Shown here piece by piece: positions 35,839 through 44,060 of a stretch of 64,000 nucleotides of DNA (position 1 is the stretch's first letter; each line of letters opens with the position of its first letter). The stretch is from Bradyrhizobium sp. CCBAU 51765. Its GTDB lineage: Bacteria > Pseudomonadota > Alphaproteobacteria > Rhizobiales > Xanthobacteraceae. The notes beneath the pieces were generated by a model that saw only the letters and a list, made by a program, of their open reading frames with translations, was not told the origin of the DNA and ran no database searches. A program made the position numbers and the translations under genes. Location: contig NZ_CP030038.1 in NCBI RefSeq assembly GCF_015291725.1, positions 6,251,001 through 6,315,000 of the forward strand, written 5' to 3'.

Positions 35839-36042
35839 CTAGCCTGTCGCGTCGCTCGAGCCGTCCGGCATCACGCCGGAGCCTGGCGTCTTGCTATTGT
35901 CATTCAGCTTGGGGTCGCGCGTCGCTTCACGCGAAGGCGAGCCTTTCGGGTTCGTCTTGTGCACGGACTGTGCACGCTCCTTGTCGCGCGGCTGCTCCTC
36001 CCCGCGCTTGTCCTTGACGATGCCTTGATCGGAATGGGCCAT
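35839..36042 (-). CDS. Small hydrophilic, probably disordered protein
   Basis: 67 residues (MAHSDQGIVKDKRGEEQPRD..., PSREATRDPKLNDNSKTPGS), lacking hydrophobic stretches and rich in Lys, Arg, Asp and Ser. Composition recalls hydrophilins or KGG-type stress proteins. A weak EcfG-like site lies 38 bases upstream. Function unknown. Confidence 0.6.
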   Translation of the reverse strand: MAHSDQGIVKDKRGEEQPRDKERAQSVHKTNPKGSPSREATRDPKLNDNSKTPGSGVMPDGSSDATG

Positions 36043-36079
36043 GGTGGGGTTCTCGCTTGTTCTGGTGTCTCGGAACGCC

Positions 36080-36104
36080 TACGCACCGCGGCGTCGAATG
36101 TTCC
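36080..36104 (-). promoter_or_regulatory. Possible EcfG-type promoter (variant)
   Basis: On the minus strand GGAAC (36104-36100), 16-base spacer, CGTA (36083-36080), 38 bases before the 67-residue gene. The -10 has one mismatch to CGTT. Confidence 0.35.
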
Positions 36105-36113
36105 GATGCAGTG

Positions 36114-36245
36114 CTAACTGCGCACCGCGTGGACCGCGGCAGACGCGTTCTCTAGATGCACCTGCCGCAACGTCGTCACGGTCGCGAACGCGACCGAGAC
36201 GCCAAAGGCGAGAATGAGGGAGAGAAGAGCCAGACGTGGAGCCAT
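36114..36245 (-). CDS. 43-residue membrane or secreted peptide
   Basis: Starts MAPRLALLSLILAFGVSVAF, a clear membrane or signal segment, then TTLRQVHLENASAAVHAVRS. A textbook AGGAGG stands eight bases before the ATG at 36245, among the best ribosome sites in the window, which is the main support for so short a gene. Function unknown. Confidence 0.55.
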   Translation of the reverse strand: MAPRLALLSLILAFGVSVAFATVTTLRQVHLENASAAVHAVRS

Positions 36246-36363
36246 CGCCAAAACCTCCTTCTGAACTGGAAATCGACGCGATCGAATGTTCCCGGATGAT
36301 TCGCAAATCGGTCGCTTGCCTTCCGTGAGCGGTCTCACACGCAGATTCACGAGAACGAGCGGA

Positions 36364-36558
36364 TTACGCCTTCCGCTTGGGAGCAGCGCGGACCGCAACG
36401 GGCGGGACTTCGCCATCGAGCCAATCCTGTTCGTTGGCGAGCGCCGTCCAGGCGTCGGCCATGCGCGAATAGCGCTTATGGGCGGGTTGTCCCTCGGCTC
36501 GCTCGGCAAGCTGAAGACAATTGTCAGCGTTATCCCTGAAGATGTCAGACTGTTTCAT
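36364..36558 (-). CDS. Small helical protein of unknown function
   Basis: 64 residues, starting MKQSDIFRDNADNCLQLAER and continuing RMADAWTALANEQDWLDGE, with a basic tail. The helix-turn-helix-like all-alpha pattern with an NC motif resembles short hypothetical proteins widespread in Bradyrhizobium. An upstream in-frame ATG at 36567 is also possible; no clear ribosome site decides. Confidence 0.62.
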   Translation of the reverse strand: MKQSDIFRDNADNCLQLAERAEGQPAHKRYSRMADAWTALANEQDWLDGEVPPVAVRAAPKRKA

Positions 36559-36651
36559 GTTGAGCACGTGGGGACGGAACTCTCGCGCCGCAACCCGCTT
36601 ACCGGATCGTAATGGACAGGGAACTTCGCACCGTGTTCATCATTGATATCG

Positions 36652-37164
36652 ATGCGAGTTCTTGCCGCCCTCATCCTGGCGTTCATCAACACTGCGGCGC
36701 TTGCCGACAGCACCGGCGAGCGAAAGCCTGGCGAACGGCCACCGACCGCGATTGAGGTTATCAGCGGCGTCTACAATTTCAGCCGATTTCAACAGGGTCT
36801 TCTCGAGAATACCGACCTCAAGGGCAATGCGGAGGTCAAGAACCTCGCCGCCCTGCGCGCCGAGGAAGCGGCCAGGCGCGACAAGAGCCTGAAGAAGGTC
36901 CAGGAGGCCATTGGCGCAGAGCCGCGCGTCGGCAAGGCAACATCCTCGACCGCGAGCCTGGTCGAGCCCGAGATGTCGGATGGCCCAAGCTACGTCAGGA
37001 GCTTCTATGCCGCGCAGATTCCCGAGTATGAATCGGTCATCGGACTGCTCGAGCGCTATCTGAAGGCGCCCGACAATGCAGCGCTCGCAGCGTTCGCGCG
37101 CGAACAGCTCCCGATGTTGCGCTCGCAGGTCAGGGACGCCGAGCGGACCATGGCGGACAAGTAG
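36652..37164 (+). CDS. Secreted helical protein, DUF4142-like
   Basis: 170 residues. Signal peptide (MRVLAALILAFINTAALADS), then a helical domain whose C-terminal part (SFYAAQIPEYESVIGLLERY, PDNAALAAFAREQLPMLRSQ) matches the pattern of the DUF4142 gene at 31958 (HEDAVSLFERYAKGGDNAAL, LPALKHHLDMA). So this is probably a diverged paralog. Unknown periplasmic role. A TTG start three codons earlier is possible. Confidence 0.7.
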   Translation: MRVLAALILAFINTAALADSTGERKPGERPPTAIEVISGVYNFSRFQQGLLENTDLKGNAEVKNLAALRAEEAARRDKSLKKVQEAIGAEPRVGKATSSTASLVEPEMSDGPSYVRSFYAAQIPEYESVIGLLERYLKAPDNAALAAFAREQLPMLRSQVRDAERTMADK

Positions 37165-37170
37165 CCGTTT

Positions 37171-37467
37171 CTACTTGTCGTTAGGATGACGTTGCTGGCT
37201 CTGCGGCCGTACGGTGCGATCACTCTCCGGCATCTTGTCCCGCCCCGCATCGCCATTGTCGTCCTTGCCGCCCGAAGATGACGTGCCGCTGCCGCTCGGA
37301 TTCGACCGGCTGGCCGTTCCGGTGGTGGGTGTTTCCACCCGCGGATTGGCGGAGCTTGCGGCGGGATCGCCAGTCACGGCACCGCGCCCGCTGGGAGCAC
37401 CGCCCTGTGCCAGAGCCGATCCCGCGGCAAACACAGTCATGGCGACGACGGCGAATCCTGCTTTCAT
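37171..37467 (-). CDS. Small secreted Ser/Gly-rich protein
   Basis: 98 residues. Signal peptide (MKAGFAVVAMTVFAAGSALA), then a low-complexity Gly/Ser/Thr/Pro/Asp mature part (GTASRSNPSGSGTSSSGGKD), probably disordered. AGGGAGAA precedes the ATG at 37467. An EcfG-type promoter lies 31 bases upstream. Its composition resembles the 80-residue product at 46254, also under such a promoter. Function unknown. Confidence 0.7.
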   Translation of the reverse strand: MKAGFAVVAMTVFAAGSALAQGGAPSGRGAVTGDPAASSANPRVETPTTGTASRSNPSGSGTSSSGGKDDNGDAGRDKMPESDRTVRPQSQQRHPNDK

Positions 37468-37497
37468 ATCCGTTCTCCCTGTGTCTCTCTGCGGGTT

Positions 37498-37523
37498 AAC
37501 CTTAGGGCTCGGCGCTCCGTTCC
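37498..37523 (-). promoter_or_regulatory. EcfG-type promoter
   Basis: On the minus strand GGAAC (37523-37519), 17-base spacer, GGTT (37501-37498), 31 bases before the ATG of the Ser/Gly-rich secreted protein. Confidence 0.65.
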
Positions 37524-37582
37524 GAAGTCGGGCGCGGGACGAGCAGAGCGTCGGCGGCCACCAGGGCATTCCTTCTGAGCAT

Positions 37583-37607
37583 GGAACCAATTCGGCGGAT
37601 CATTGTT
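37583..37607 (+). promoter_or_regulatory. Possible EcfG-type promoter (variant) before the hybrid kinase
   Basis: GGAAC (37583-37587), 16-base spacer, TGTT (37604-37607), 144 bases before the kinase ATG. One mismatch in the -10. Confidence 0.3.
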
Positions 37608-37750
37608 AGTTCAGCCGGGCTGAGCAAAGCGGGTTCCAATTCCTCGCGCCGCACCTTGGCGCTTGATTTCGAATTTGGCTGACGCTCTATTTCATTTCGA
37701 CCAAACGCGTCGTGCCGCGGATTCGGCCGACGCCTGCGGGGGAATTCAGT

Positions 37751-40700
37751 ATGAGCGACCTCGATCCCGGAACTGCATCAGGCTCCGGTCGTCGCGTCCC
37801 TAAGCCAAAAATCAACGGTACGTCGGATCCGGATTCCCGGACGGAACTGCTGCTTGCCTTGCAGGCGATGCGCAGCGGTGACTTTTCGGTGCGCATGAGC
37901 GGCGAATATCTCGGCATCGATGGCAAGATTGCCGACACCCTCAACGAAATCATCGCCGCCAACCAGCGCATGGCGCAGCAGCTCGAACTGGTCGGCCAAG
38001 TGGTGGGGCGCGAGGGCAAGACTCGCCAGCGCGTCAAGTTCGGCCTCGCCTCAGGCTCCTGGGCCGACATGGAAGGTTCGGTCAACACGCTGATCGACGA
38101 CCTGCTGTGGCCGACGCGCGAGGTGACGCGCGCGGTCGCCGCCGTCGCACAAGGTGACCTGCTCCAGACCGTCAAGCTCGACGTCGATGGCCGTCCGCTC
38201 GGCGGCGAGTTTCTGCAGTCCGCGAACATCGTCAACACCATGATCAAGCAGCTCGGCGTGTTCACCTCCGAGGTGACGCGCGTGGCGCGCGAGGTCGGCA
38301 CCGAGGGCAAGCTCGGCGGCCAAGCCCAGGTGCCTGAGGTGACCGGCGTCTGGAAGGACCTCACCGAGAGCGTCAACTCGATGGCAAACAACCTGACCAA
38401 CCAGGTTCGCAACATCGCCGAGGTGACGATCGCGGTCGCCAATGGCGATTTGTCGAAGAAGATCACGGTCGACGTCCGCGGCGAGATCCTGCAGCTCAAG
38501 GAAGCCATCAACACGATGGTGGACCAGCTCCGCTCCTTCGCCTCCGAAGTGACGCGCGTGGCGCGCGAGGTCGGCACCGACGGCAAGCTCGGCGGCCAGG
38601 CGATCGTGCCGGGCGTCGCCGGCACCTGGAAGGACCTCACCGACTCCGTCAACGCCATGTGCGGCAACCTGACCGCTCAGGTGCGCAACATCGCCAACGT
38701 CACCACCGCCGTGGCGCGCGGCGACCTTTCCCGCAAGATCACCGTGGACGTGCGCGGCGAGATCCTGGAGCTAAAGGACACCATCAACACGATGGTGGAC
38801 CAGCTCAACTCGTTCGCCTCGGAAGTGACGCGCGTCGCGCGCGAGGTCGGCACCGAGGGCAAGCTCGGCGGCCAGGCCCAGGTGCCCGGCGTGGCCGGCA
38901 CCTGGAAGGACCTCACCGACAACGTCAACTTCATGGCCTCGAACCTGACAGCGCAGGTCCGCAACATCGCCGACGTCGCCACCGCCATCGCCAGCGGCGA
39001 CTTGTCGAAGAAGATCACGGTGAACGTCTCCGGCGAGATCCTTCAGCTGAAGGAGACGCTGAACACGATGGTCGACCAGCTCAACGCCTTCGCCGGCGAA
39101 GTGACGCGCGTCGCCCGCGAGGTCGGCACCGAGGGCCGGCTCGGCGGCCAGGCCAACGTGCTCGGCGTCGCCGGCACCTGGAAGGACCTCACCGAGAGCG
39201 TCAACTCGATGGCCTCCAACCTGACAGCGCAGGTCCGCAACATCGCGGAGGTGACGACGGCGGTCGCCGGTGGCGACCTGTCGAAGAAGATCACGGTGGA
39301 CGTACGCGGCGAGATCCTGGAGCTGAAGGACACCATCAACACCATGGTGGACCAGCTCAACGCCTTCGCCGGCGAAGTCACGCGCGTGGCGCGCGAGGTC
39401 GGCACCGAAGGCAAGCTCGGCGGTCAAGCCGTCGTGCGCGGCGTCGGCGGCACCTGGAAAGATCTCACCGACAGCGTCAACTCGATGGCCTCGAACCTCA
39501 CCGGCCAGGTCCGCAACATCGCCGAGGTCGCAACTGCTGTCGCCAAGGGCGATCTGTCAAAGAAGATCACTGTGAACGTGTCGGGCGAGATCCTTCAGCT
39601 GAAGGAAACGCTCAACACCATGGTGGACCAGCTCAACGCCTTTGCCGGCGAAGTCACGCGCGTCGCGCGCGAGGTCGGCACCGACGGCAAGCTCGGCGGC
39701 CAGGCCGACGTGCCCGGCGTCGCCGGCACCTGGAAGGATTTGACCGACAGCGTGAACTCGATGGCGGGCAACCTCACGGCCCAGGTCCGCAACATCGCCG
39801 AGGTCGCGACCGCGATCGCAGGCGGCGACCTCTCCCGCAAGATCACCGTGGACGTGCGCGGCGAGATCCTTCAGCTCAAGGATACGCTGAACACGATGGT
39901 CGACCAGCTCAACCGGTTCGCCGGCGAGGTGACGCGCGTCGCGCGCGAGGTCGGCACCGAAGGGCGCCTCGGCGGCCAGGCCAACGTGCCCGGCGTTGCC
40001 GGCACCTGGAAGGATCTCACCGACTCCGTGAACTCGATGGCGGGCAACCTCACCGCCCAGGTCCGCAACATCGCCGAAGTGACGACCGCCGTGGCGCGCG
40101 GCGACTTGTCTCGCAAGATCACCGTGGACGTGAAGGGCGAAATCCTCGAGCTGAAGAACACCATCAACACCATGGTGGACCAGCTCAACGCCTTCGCCGG
40201 TGAAGTCACGCGCGTGGCGCGCGAGGTCGGCACCGAAGGCAAGCTCGGCGGCCAGGCCGAAGTGCCCGGCGTCGCCGGCACCTGGAAGGACCTCACAGAC
40301 AACGTCAACTTCATGGCCTCGAACCTGACGGCCCAGGTCCGCAACATCGCCGAGGTCGCGACCGCGATCGCCGGCGGCGACCTCTCGAAGAAGATCACGG
40401 TGGACGTGCGCGGCGAGATCCTTCTGCTGAAGGACACGCTGAACACCATGGTCGAGCAGCTCCGCTCCTTCGCCGCCGAAGTCACGCGCGTGGCGCGCGA
40501 GGTCGGCACCGAAGGCCGACTCGGCGGTCAGGCCGTCGTGCCCGGCGTCGGCGGCACCTGGAAGGATCTCACCGACAACGTCAACCTGCTGGCGGCGAAC
40601 CTCACCACGCAGGTCCGCAACATCGCCGAAGTGACCACGGCCGTGGCGCGCGGCGACCTCTCCCGCAAGATCACCGTCGACGTCAAGGGCGAAATCCTCG

Positions 40701-43700
40701 AGCTCAAGAACACCATCAACACGATGGTGGACCAGCTCAACGCCTTCGCCGGCGAAGTGACGCGCGTGGCGCGCGAGGTCGGCACCGAGGGCAAGCTCGG
40801 CGGCCAGGCGCAGGTGCCCGGCGTCGCCGGCACCTGGAAGGACCTCACCGACACCGTGAACCTGATGGCTGCGAACCTGACCGAGCAGGTGCGCGGCATC
40901 GTCAAGGTGGTGACTGCGGTCGCCAACGGCGACCTCAAGCAGAACCTGACGATGAAATCGCGCGGCGAGGTCGCAGCTCTCGCCGACACCATCAACAACA
41001 TGACCGAGACGCTCGCGACCTTCGCCGACCAGGTGACGTCCGTTGCGCGCGAGGTCGGCGTCGAAGGCCGGCTCGGCGGCCAGGCCAACGTGCCCGGTGC
41101 TGCCGGCACATGGAAGGATCTCACCGGCAACGTGAACCTTCTGGCTGCCAACCTCACCTCTCAGGTGCGCGCCATCGCGGAAGTGGCGACCGCCGTGACC
41201 AAGGGCGACCTGACGCGATCGATCCAGGTCGACGCCCGCGGCGAAGTCGCGGAGCTGAAGGACAACATCAACACGATGATCACGAATCTCCGTCTGACGA
41301 CGGACGTGAACACCGAGCAGGACTGGCTGAAGACCAACCTCGCCAAGTTCACCAACATGCTCCAGGGCCAGCGCGATCTCACCACCGTCGGCCGGCTGCT
41401 GCTCACCGAGCTGTCGCCGCTGGTGAATGCCCATACCGGCGTGATCTACCAGGTCGAGAACGAGGACAACTCCCAGCTGCTGCTGCTCGCATCCTACGCC
41501 AGCGACGGCATCTATCCCTATCAGCGCGTGCTCCAGTTCGGCGAAGGCCTGATCGGCCAGTGTGCCCTCGACAAGCGGCCGCGCATGGTCTCCGACATTC
41601 CGTCCGACGTGGTGCCGATCAACTCGGCGCTGTTCCGCGTCGCACCGAAAAACCTCGTCGTGCTGCCTGTCCTGTTCGAAGGCCAGGTCAAGGCCGTGAT
41701 CGAGCTCGCCTCCCTCGTCTCCTTCACGACCTCGCAGATGACGTTCCTGGAACAGCTCACCGACTCCATCGGCATCGTTCTGAACTCGATCGAGGCGACG
41801 ATGCAGACCGAAGGCCTGCTCAAGCAGTCGCAGCAGCTCGCCGGCGAGCTGCAGACCCAGCAGCGCGAATTGCAGCAGACCAACGACCAGCTCGAGCAGA
41901 AGGCGCAGCAGCTCGCCGAACGCAACGTCGAGGTCGAACGCAAGAACCAGGAGATCGAGCAGGCCCGCCGCGCGCTCGAGGAAAAGGCGACCGAGCTTGC
42001 GCTGACCTCGAAGTACAAGTCCGAGTTCCTCGCCAATATGAGCCACGAGCTGCGCACGCCGCTGAATTCGATCCTGATCCTCGGACAGCAGCTCACCGAC
42101 AATCCAGACGGCAATCTCTCGGCCAAGCAGGTCGAATTCGCCCGCACCATCCACGGCGCCGGCACCGACCTGCTCAACCTCATCAGCGACATTCTCGATC
42201 TCTCCAAGATCGAGTCCGGCACGGTCACAGTCGACGCCGAGGAGATCCTGACCGCGAACCTGCTCGAGACCGTCGGCCGCCCGTTCCGGCACGAGGCGGA
42301 CAACCGCAATCTGTCGTTCAAGATCGACGTCGATCCGAACCTGCCACGCAGCATCGTCACCGACTCCAAGCGCCTGCAACAGGTCCTGAAGAACCTGCTC
42401 TCCAACGCCTTCAAGTTCACCGCCGAAGGCGAAGTGCGCCTGAAGGTCGCCGGCGCGATCGGCGGCTGGGGGACGGATCACCCGGTGCTGAACTCCGCGC
42501 CGGCCGTGATCGCGTTCGAAGTGTCCGATACCGGCATCGGCATTCCCCTGGAGAAGCAGAAGCTGATCTTCGAGGCGTTCCAGCAGGCGGATGCCGGCAC
42601 CAGCCGGAAATACGGCGGCACCGGCCTCGGGCTCGCGATCAGCCGCGAACTTGCGAGCCTGCTCGGAGGCGAGATCCATCTCCGCAGCACACCGGGCAAG
42701 GGCTCGTCCTTCACGCTTTATCTGCCATTGAAATATTCCGGCCCGACGCTCGCACCGCGGGCTGCGCCGGCGCCGCAGCAATACAGCCAGCCGCCTGCGC
42801 TGCAACCGGCCGCGCCGGAGCAGCAGCGCGTCATCGAGCAGCTTCCCGACGACCGCTTGAACCTCGATCCCGGCGACAGCATCCTCCTGATCGTCGAGGA
42901 CGACCCGCATTACGCGCGTGTGCTGGTCGACCTCGCGCGCGACAAGGGATTCAAGGTTCTGGTCGCCGCGCGGGGCGCGGAGGCGCTGGAGCTCGCCAAG
43001 CAGTATCAGCCGAGAGCAGTCTCGCTCGACGTGTTCCTGCCCGACATGCTCGGCTGGACTGTGCTGAGCCAGCTCAAGCACAATCCGTTGACCCGCCACA
43101 TCCCCGTGCAGATCATCACGCTCGACGAAGACCGCCAGCATGCGATGGCGCGGGGCGCGTTCTCATTCGTCAACAAGCCGACCACGCCTGAAGGCGTCTC
43201 AGCCGCGCTGACGCAAATCAAGGAATATGCGCGGCCTCGGCGCAAGCGACTGCTGATCGTCGAGGACAACGAGGCCGAGCAGCTTTCGATCCGCGAGCTG
43301 CTGTACCACGACGACATCGAGATCGTGTCGACGGCCACCGGCGCGGAGGCACTTTCGACGCTGCGCGAGCAGCCGTGTGACTGCGTGGTGCTCGATCTCC
43401 GGCTGCCCGACATGAGCGGCTTCGAGGTGCTGGACCAGATCCGCAACGACGAGCGACTGTCGAGCATTCCGGTCGTGGTCTTCACCGGCCGCGAGCTTTC
43501 GGCGGAGGAGGACGCGGAACTCCACACCATGGCGCGCAGCATCGTGGTCAAGGGCGTGGAATCGCCGGAACGCCTGCTCGACGAAACCGCGCTGTTCCTG
43601 CACCGCGTGATCACGGAGCTGCCGATCGAGAAGCAGCGTATGCTGGAGAAGCTGAACAGTTCCGACGAGGACCTGATCGGCAAGACCGCCCTGCTCGTCG

Positions 43701-44047
43701 ACGACGACGCCCGCAACATATTCGCCCTGTCGAGTGTGCTGGAACGGCGCGGCATGAAGGTGCTGACGGCGACGACCGGCAGCGAGGCTGTGACACTGGT
43801 CGAATCCAATCCGGAGATCGCGATCGTGCTGATGGACATCATGATGCCGCAGATGGATGGCTATCAGACCATCGGCGTGATCCGCGAGAACCCGGCCTTC
43901 GCCCGTCTTCCGATCATCGCGCTGACCGCCAAGGCGATGAAGGGCGATCGGGAGAAATGCCTCGAAGCCGGCGCGTCCGATTATCTCGCCAAGCCGGTCA
44001 ACACCGACCAATTGCTGCTTGCGATCCGCATGTGGCTGCACCGCTGA
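37751..44047 (+). CDS. Poly-HAMP hybrid histidine kinase with three receiver domains
   Basis: 2098 residues with no membrane segment, so cytoplasmic. Order: a divergent first HAMP-like region (about 30-173); eleven repeats of exactly 92 residues (174-1185), each with WKDLT...NLTxQVRNIA...GDLSxKITV...GEIL...EVTRVAREVG; GAF (about 1205-1355); coiled coil (1350-1425); HisKA with phospho-accepting His1432 (MSHELRTP); HATPase (NAFKFT near 1550, DTGIGIP near 1592, GTGLGLAIS near 1623); three REC domains with Asp1760, Asp1882 and Asp2029. The 92-residue poly-HAMP layout matches fungal group III (Nik1/Os-1) osmosensor kinases and bacterial relatives. ATG 37751 has GGGGGA upstream. An HWE kinase follows after 13 bases. 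The signal sensed is unknown. Confidence 0.95.
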   Translation: MSDLDPGTASGSGRRVPKPKINGTSDPDSRTELLLALQAMRSGDFSVRMSGEYLGIDGKIADTLNEIIAANQRMAQQLELVGQVVGREGKTRQRVKFGLASGSWADMEGSVNTLIDDLLWPTREVTRAVAAVAQGDLLQTVKLDVDGRPLGGEFLQSANIVNTMIKQLGVFTSEVTRVAREVGTEGKLGGQAQVPEVTGVWKDLTESVNSMANNLTNQVRNIAEVTIAVANGDLSKKITVDVRGEILQLKEAINTMVDQLRSFASEVTRVAREVGTDGKLGGQAIVPGVAGTWKDLTDSVNAMCGNLTAQVRNIANVTTAVARGDLSRKITVDVRGEILELKDTINTMVDQLNSFASEVTRVAREVGTEGKLGGQAQVPGVAGTWKDLTDNVNFMASNLTAQVRNIADVATAIASGDLSKKITVNVSGEILQLKETLNTMVDQLNAFAGEVTRVAREVGTEGRLGGQANVLGVAGTWKDLTESVNSMASNLTAQVRNIAEVTTAVAGGDLSKKITVDVRGEILELKDTINTMVDQLNAFAGEVTRVAREVGTEGKLGGQAVVRGVGGTWKDLTDSVNSMASNLTGQVRNIAEVATAVAKGDLSKKITVNVSGEILQLKETLNTMVDQLNAFAGEVTRVAREVGTDGKLGGQADVPGVAGTWKDLTDSVNSMAGNLTAQVRNIAEVATAIAGGDLSRKITVDVRGEILQLKDTLNTMVDQLNRFAGEVTRVAREVGTEGRLGGQANVPGVAGTWKDLTDSVNSMAGNLTAQVRNIAEVTTAVARGDLSRKITVDVKGEILELKNTINTMVDQLNAFAGEVTRVAREVGTEGKLGGQAEVPGVAGTWKDLTDNVNFMASNLTAQVRNIAEVATAIAGGDLSKKITVDVRGEILLLKDTLNTMVEQLRSFAAEVTRVAREVGTEGRLGGQAVVPGVGGTWKDLTDNVNLLAANLTTQVRNIAEVTTAVARGDLSRKITVDVKGEILELKNTINTMVDQLNAFAGEVTRVAREVGTEGKLGGQAQVPGVAGTWKDLTDTVNLMAANLTEQVRGIVKVVTAVANGDLKQNLTMKSRGEVAALADTINNMTETLATFADQVTSVAREVGVEGRLGGQANVPGAAGTWKDLTGNVNLLAANLTSQVRAIAEVATAVTKGDLTRSIQVDARGEVAELKDNINTMITNLRLTTDVNTEQDWLKTNLAKFTNMLQGQRDLTTVGRLLLTELSPLVNAHTGVIYQVENEDNSQLLLLASYASDGIYPYQRVLQFGEGLIGQCALDKRPRMVSDIPSDVVPINSALFRVAPKNLVVLPVLFEGQVKAVIELASLVSFTTSQMTFLEQLTDSIGIVLNSIEATMQTEGLLKQSQQLAGELQTQQRELQQTNDQLEQKAQQLAERNVEVERKNQEIEQARRALEEKATELALTSKYKSEFLANMSHELRTPLNSILILGQQLTDNPDGNLSAKQVEFARTIHGAGTDLLNLISDILDLSKIESGTVTVDAEEILTANLLETVGRPFRHEADNRNLSFKIDVDPNLPRSIVTDSKRLQQVLKNLLSNAFKFTAEGEVRLKVAGAIGGWGTDHPVLNSAPAVIAFEVSDTGIGIPLEKQKLIFEAFQQADAGTSRKYGGTGLGLAISRELASLLGGEIHLRSTPGKGSSFTLYLPLKYSGPTLAPRAAPAPQQYSQPPALQPAAPEQQRVIEQLPDDRLNLDPGDSILLIVEDDPHYARVLVDLARDKGFKVLVAARGAEALELAKQYQPRAVSLDVFLPDMLGWTVLSQLKHNPLTRHIPVQIITLDEDRQHAMARGAFSFVNKPTTPEGVSAALTQIKEYARPRRKRLLIVEDNEAEQLSIRELLYHDDIEIVSTATGAEALSTLREQPCDCVVLDLRLPDMSGFEVLDQIRNDERLSSIPVVVFTGRELSAEEDAELHTMARSIVVKGVESPERLLDETALFLHRVITELPIEKQRMLEKLNSSDEDLIGKTALLVDDDARNIFALSSVLERRGMKVLTATTGSEAVTLVESNPEIAIVLMDIMMPQMDGYQTIGVIRENPAFARLPIIALTAKAMKGDREKCLEAGASDYLAKPVNTDQLLLAIRMWLHR
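38270..41305 (+). repeat. Eleven in-frame 276-bp coding repeats
   Basis: Units begin at 38270 and recur every 276 bases without a single insertion or deletion (38546, 38822, 39098 and so on to 41030). Several neighbouring units are nearly identical at the DNA level; the last two (40754 and 41030) are the most diverged in the GDL...GE part. They encode the HAMP repeats of the hybrid kinase. Confidence 0.95.
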
Positions 44048-44060
44048 GTTGGGCCCGCGT

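Noticed and set aside
36079..36306. 75-codon minus frame overlapping the 43-residue gene
   Set aside because: Different frame from the AGGAGG-preceded ATG; Arg/Gly-rich shadow.
38659..40203. 514-codon + strand frame inside the kinase repeats
   Set aside because: Shifted-frame reading of the same repeats, Arg/His-rich nonsense.
38270..41305. CRISPR-like periodic repeats
   Set aside because: The 276-bp units are coding, contiguous and without spacers; they encode HAMP domains.
39557..43141. 1194-codon open frame on the minus strand opposite the hybrid kinase
   Set aside because: It mirrors the third-position GC bias and the 276-bp repeats of the real gene; its product is low-complexity His/Asp/Gly/Arg sequence without any family.
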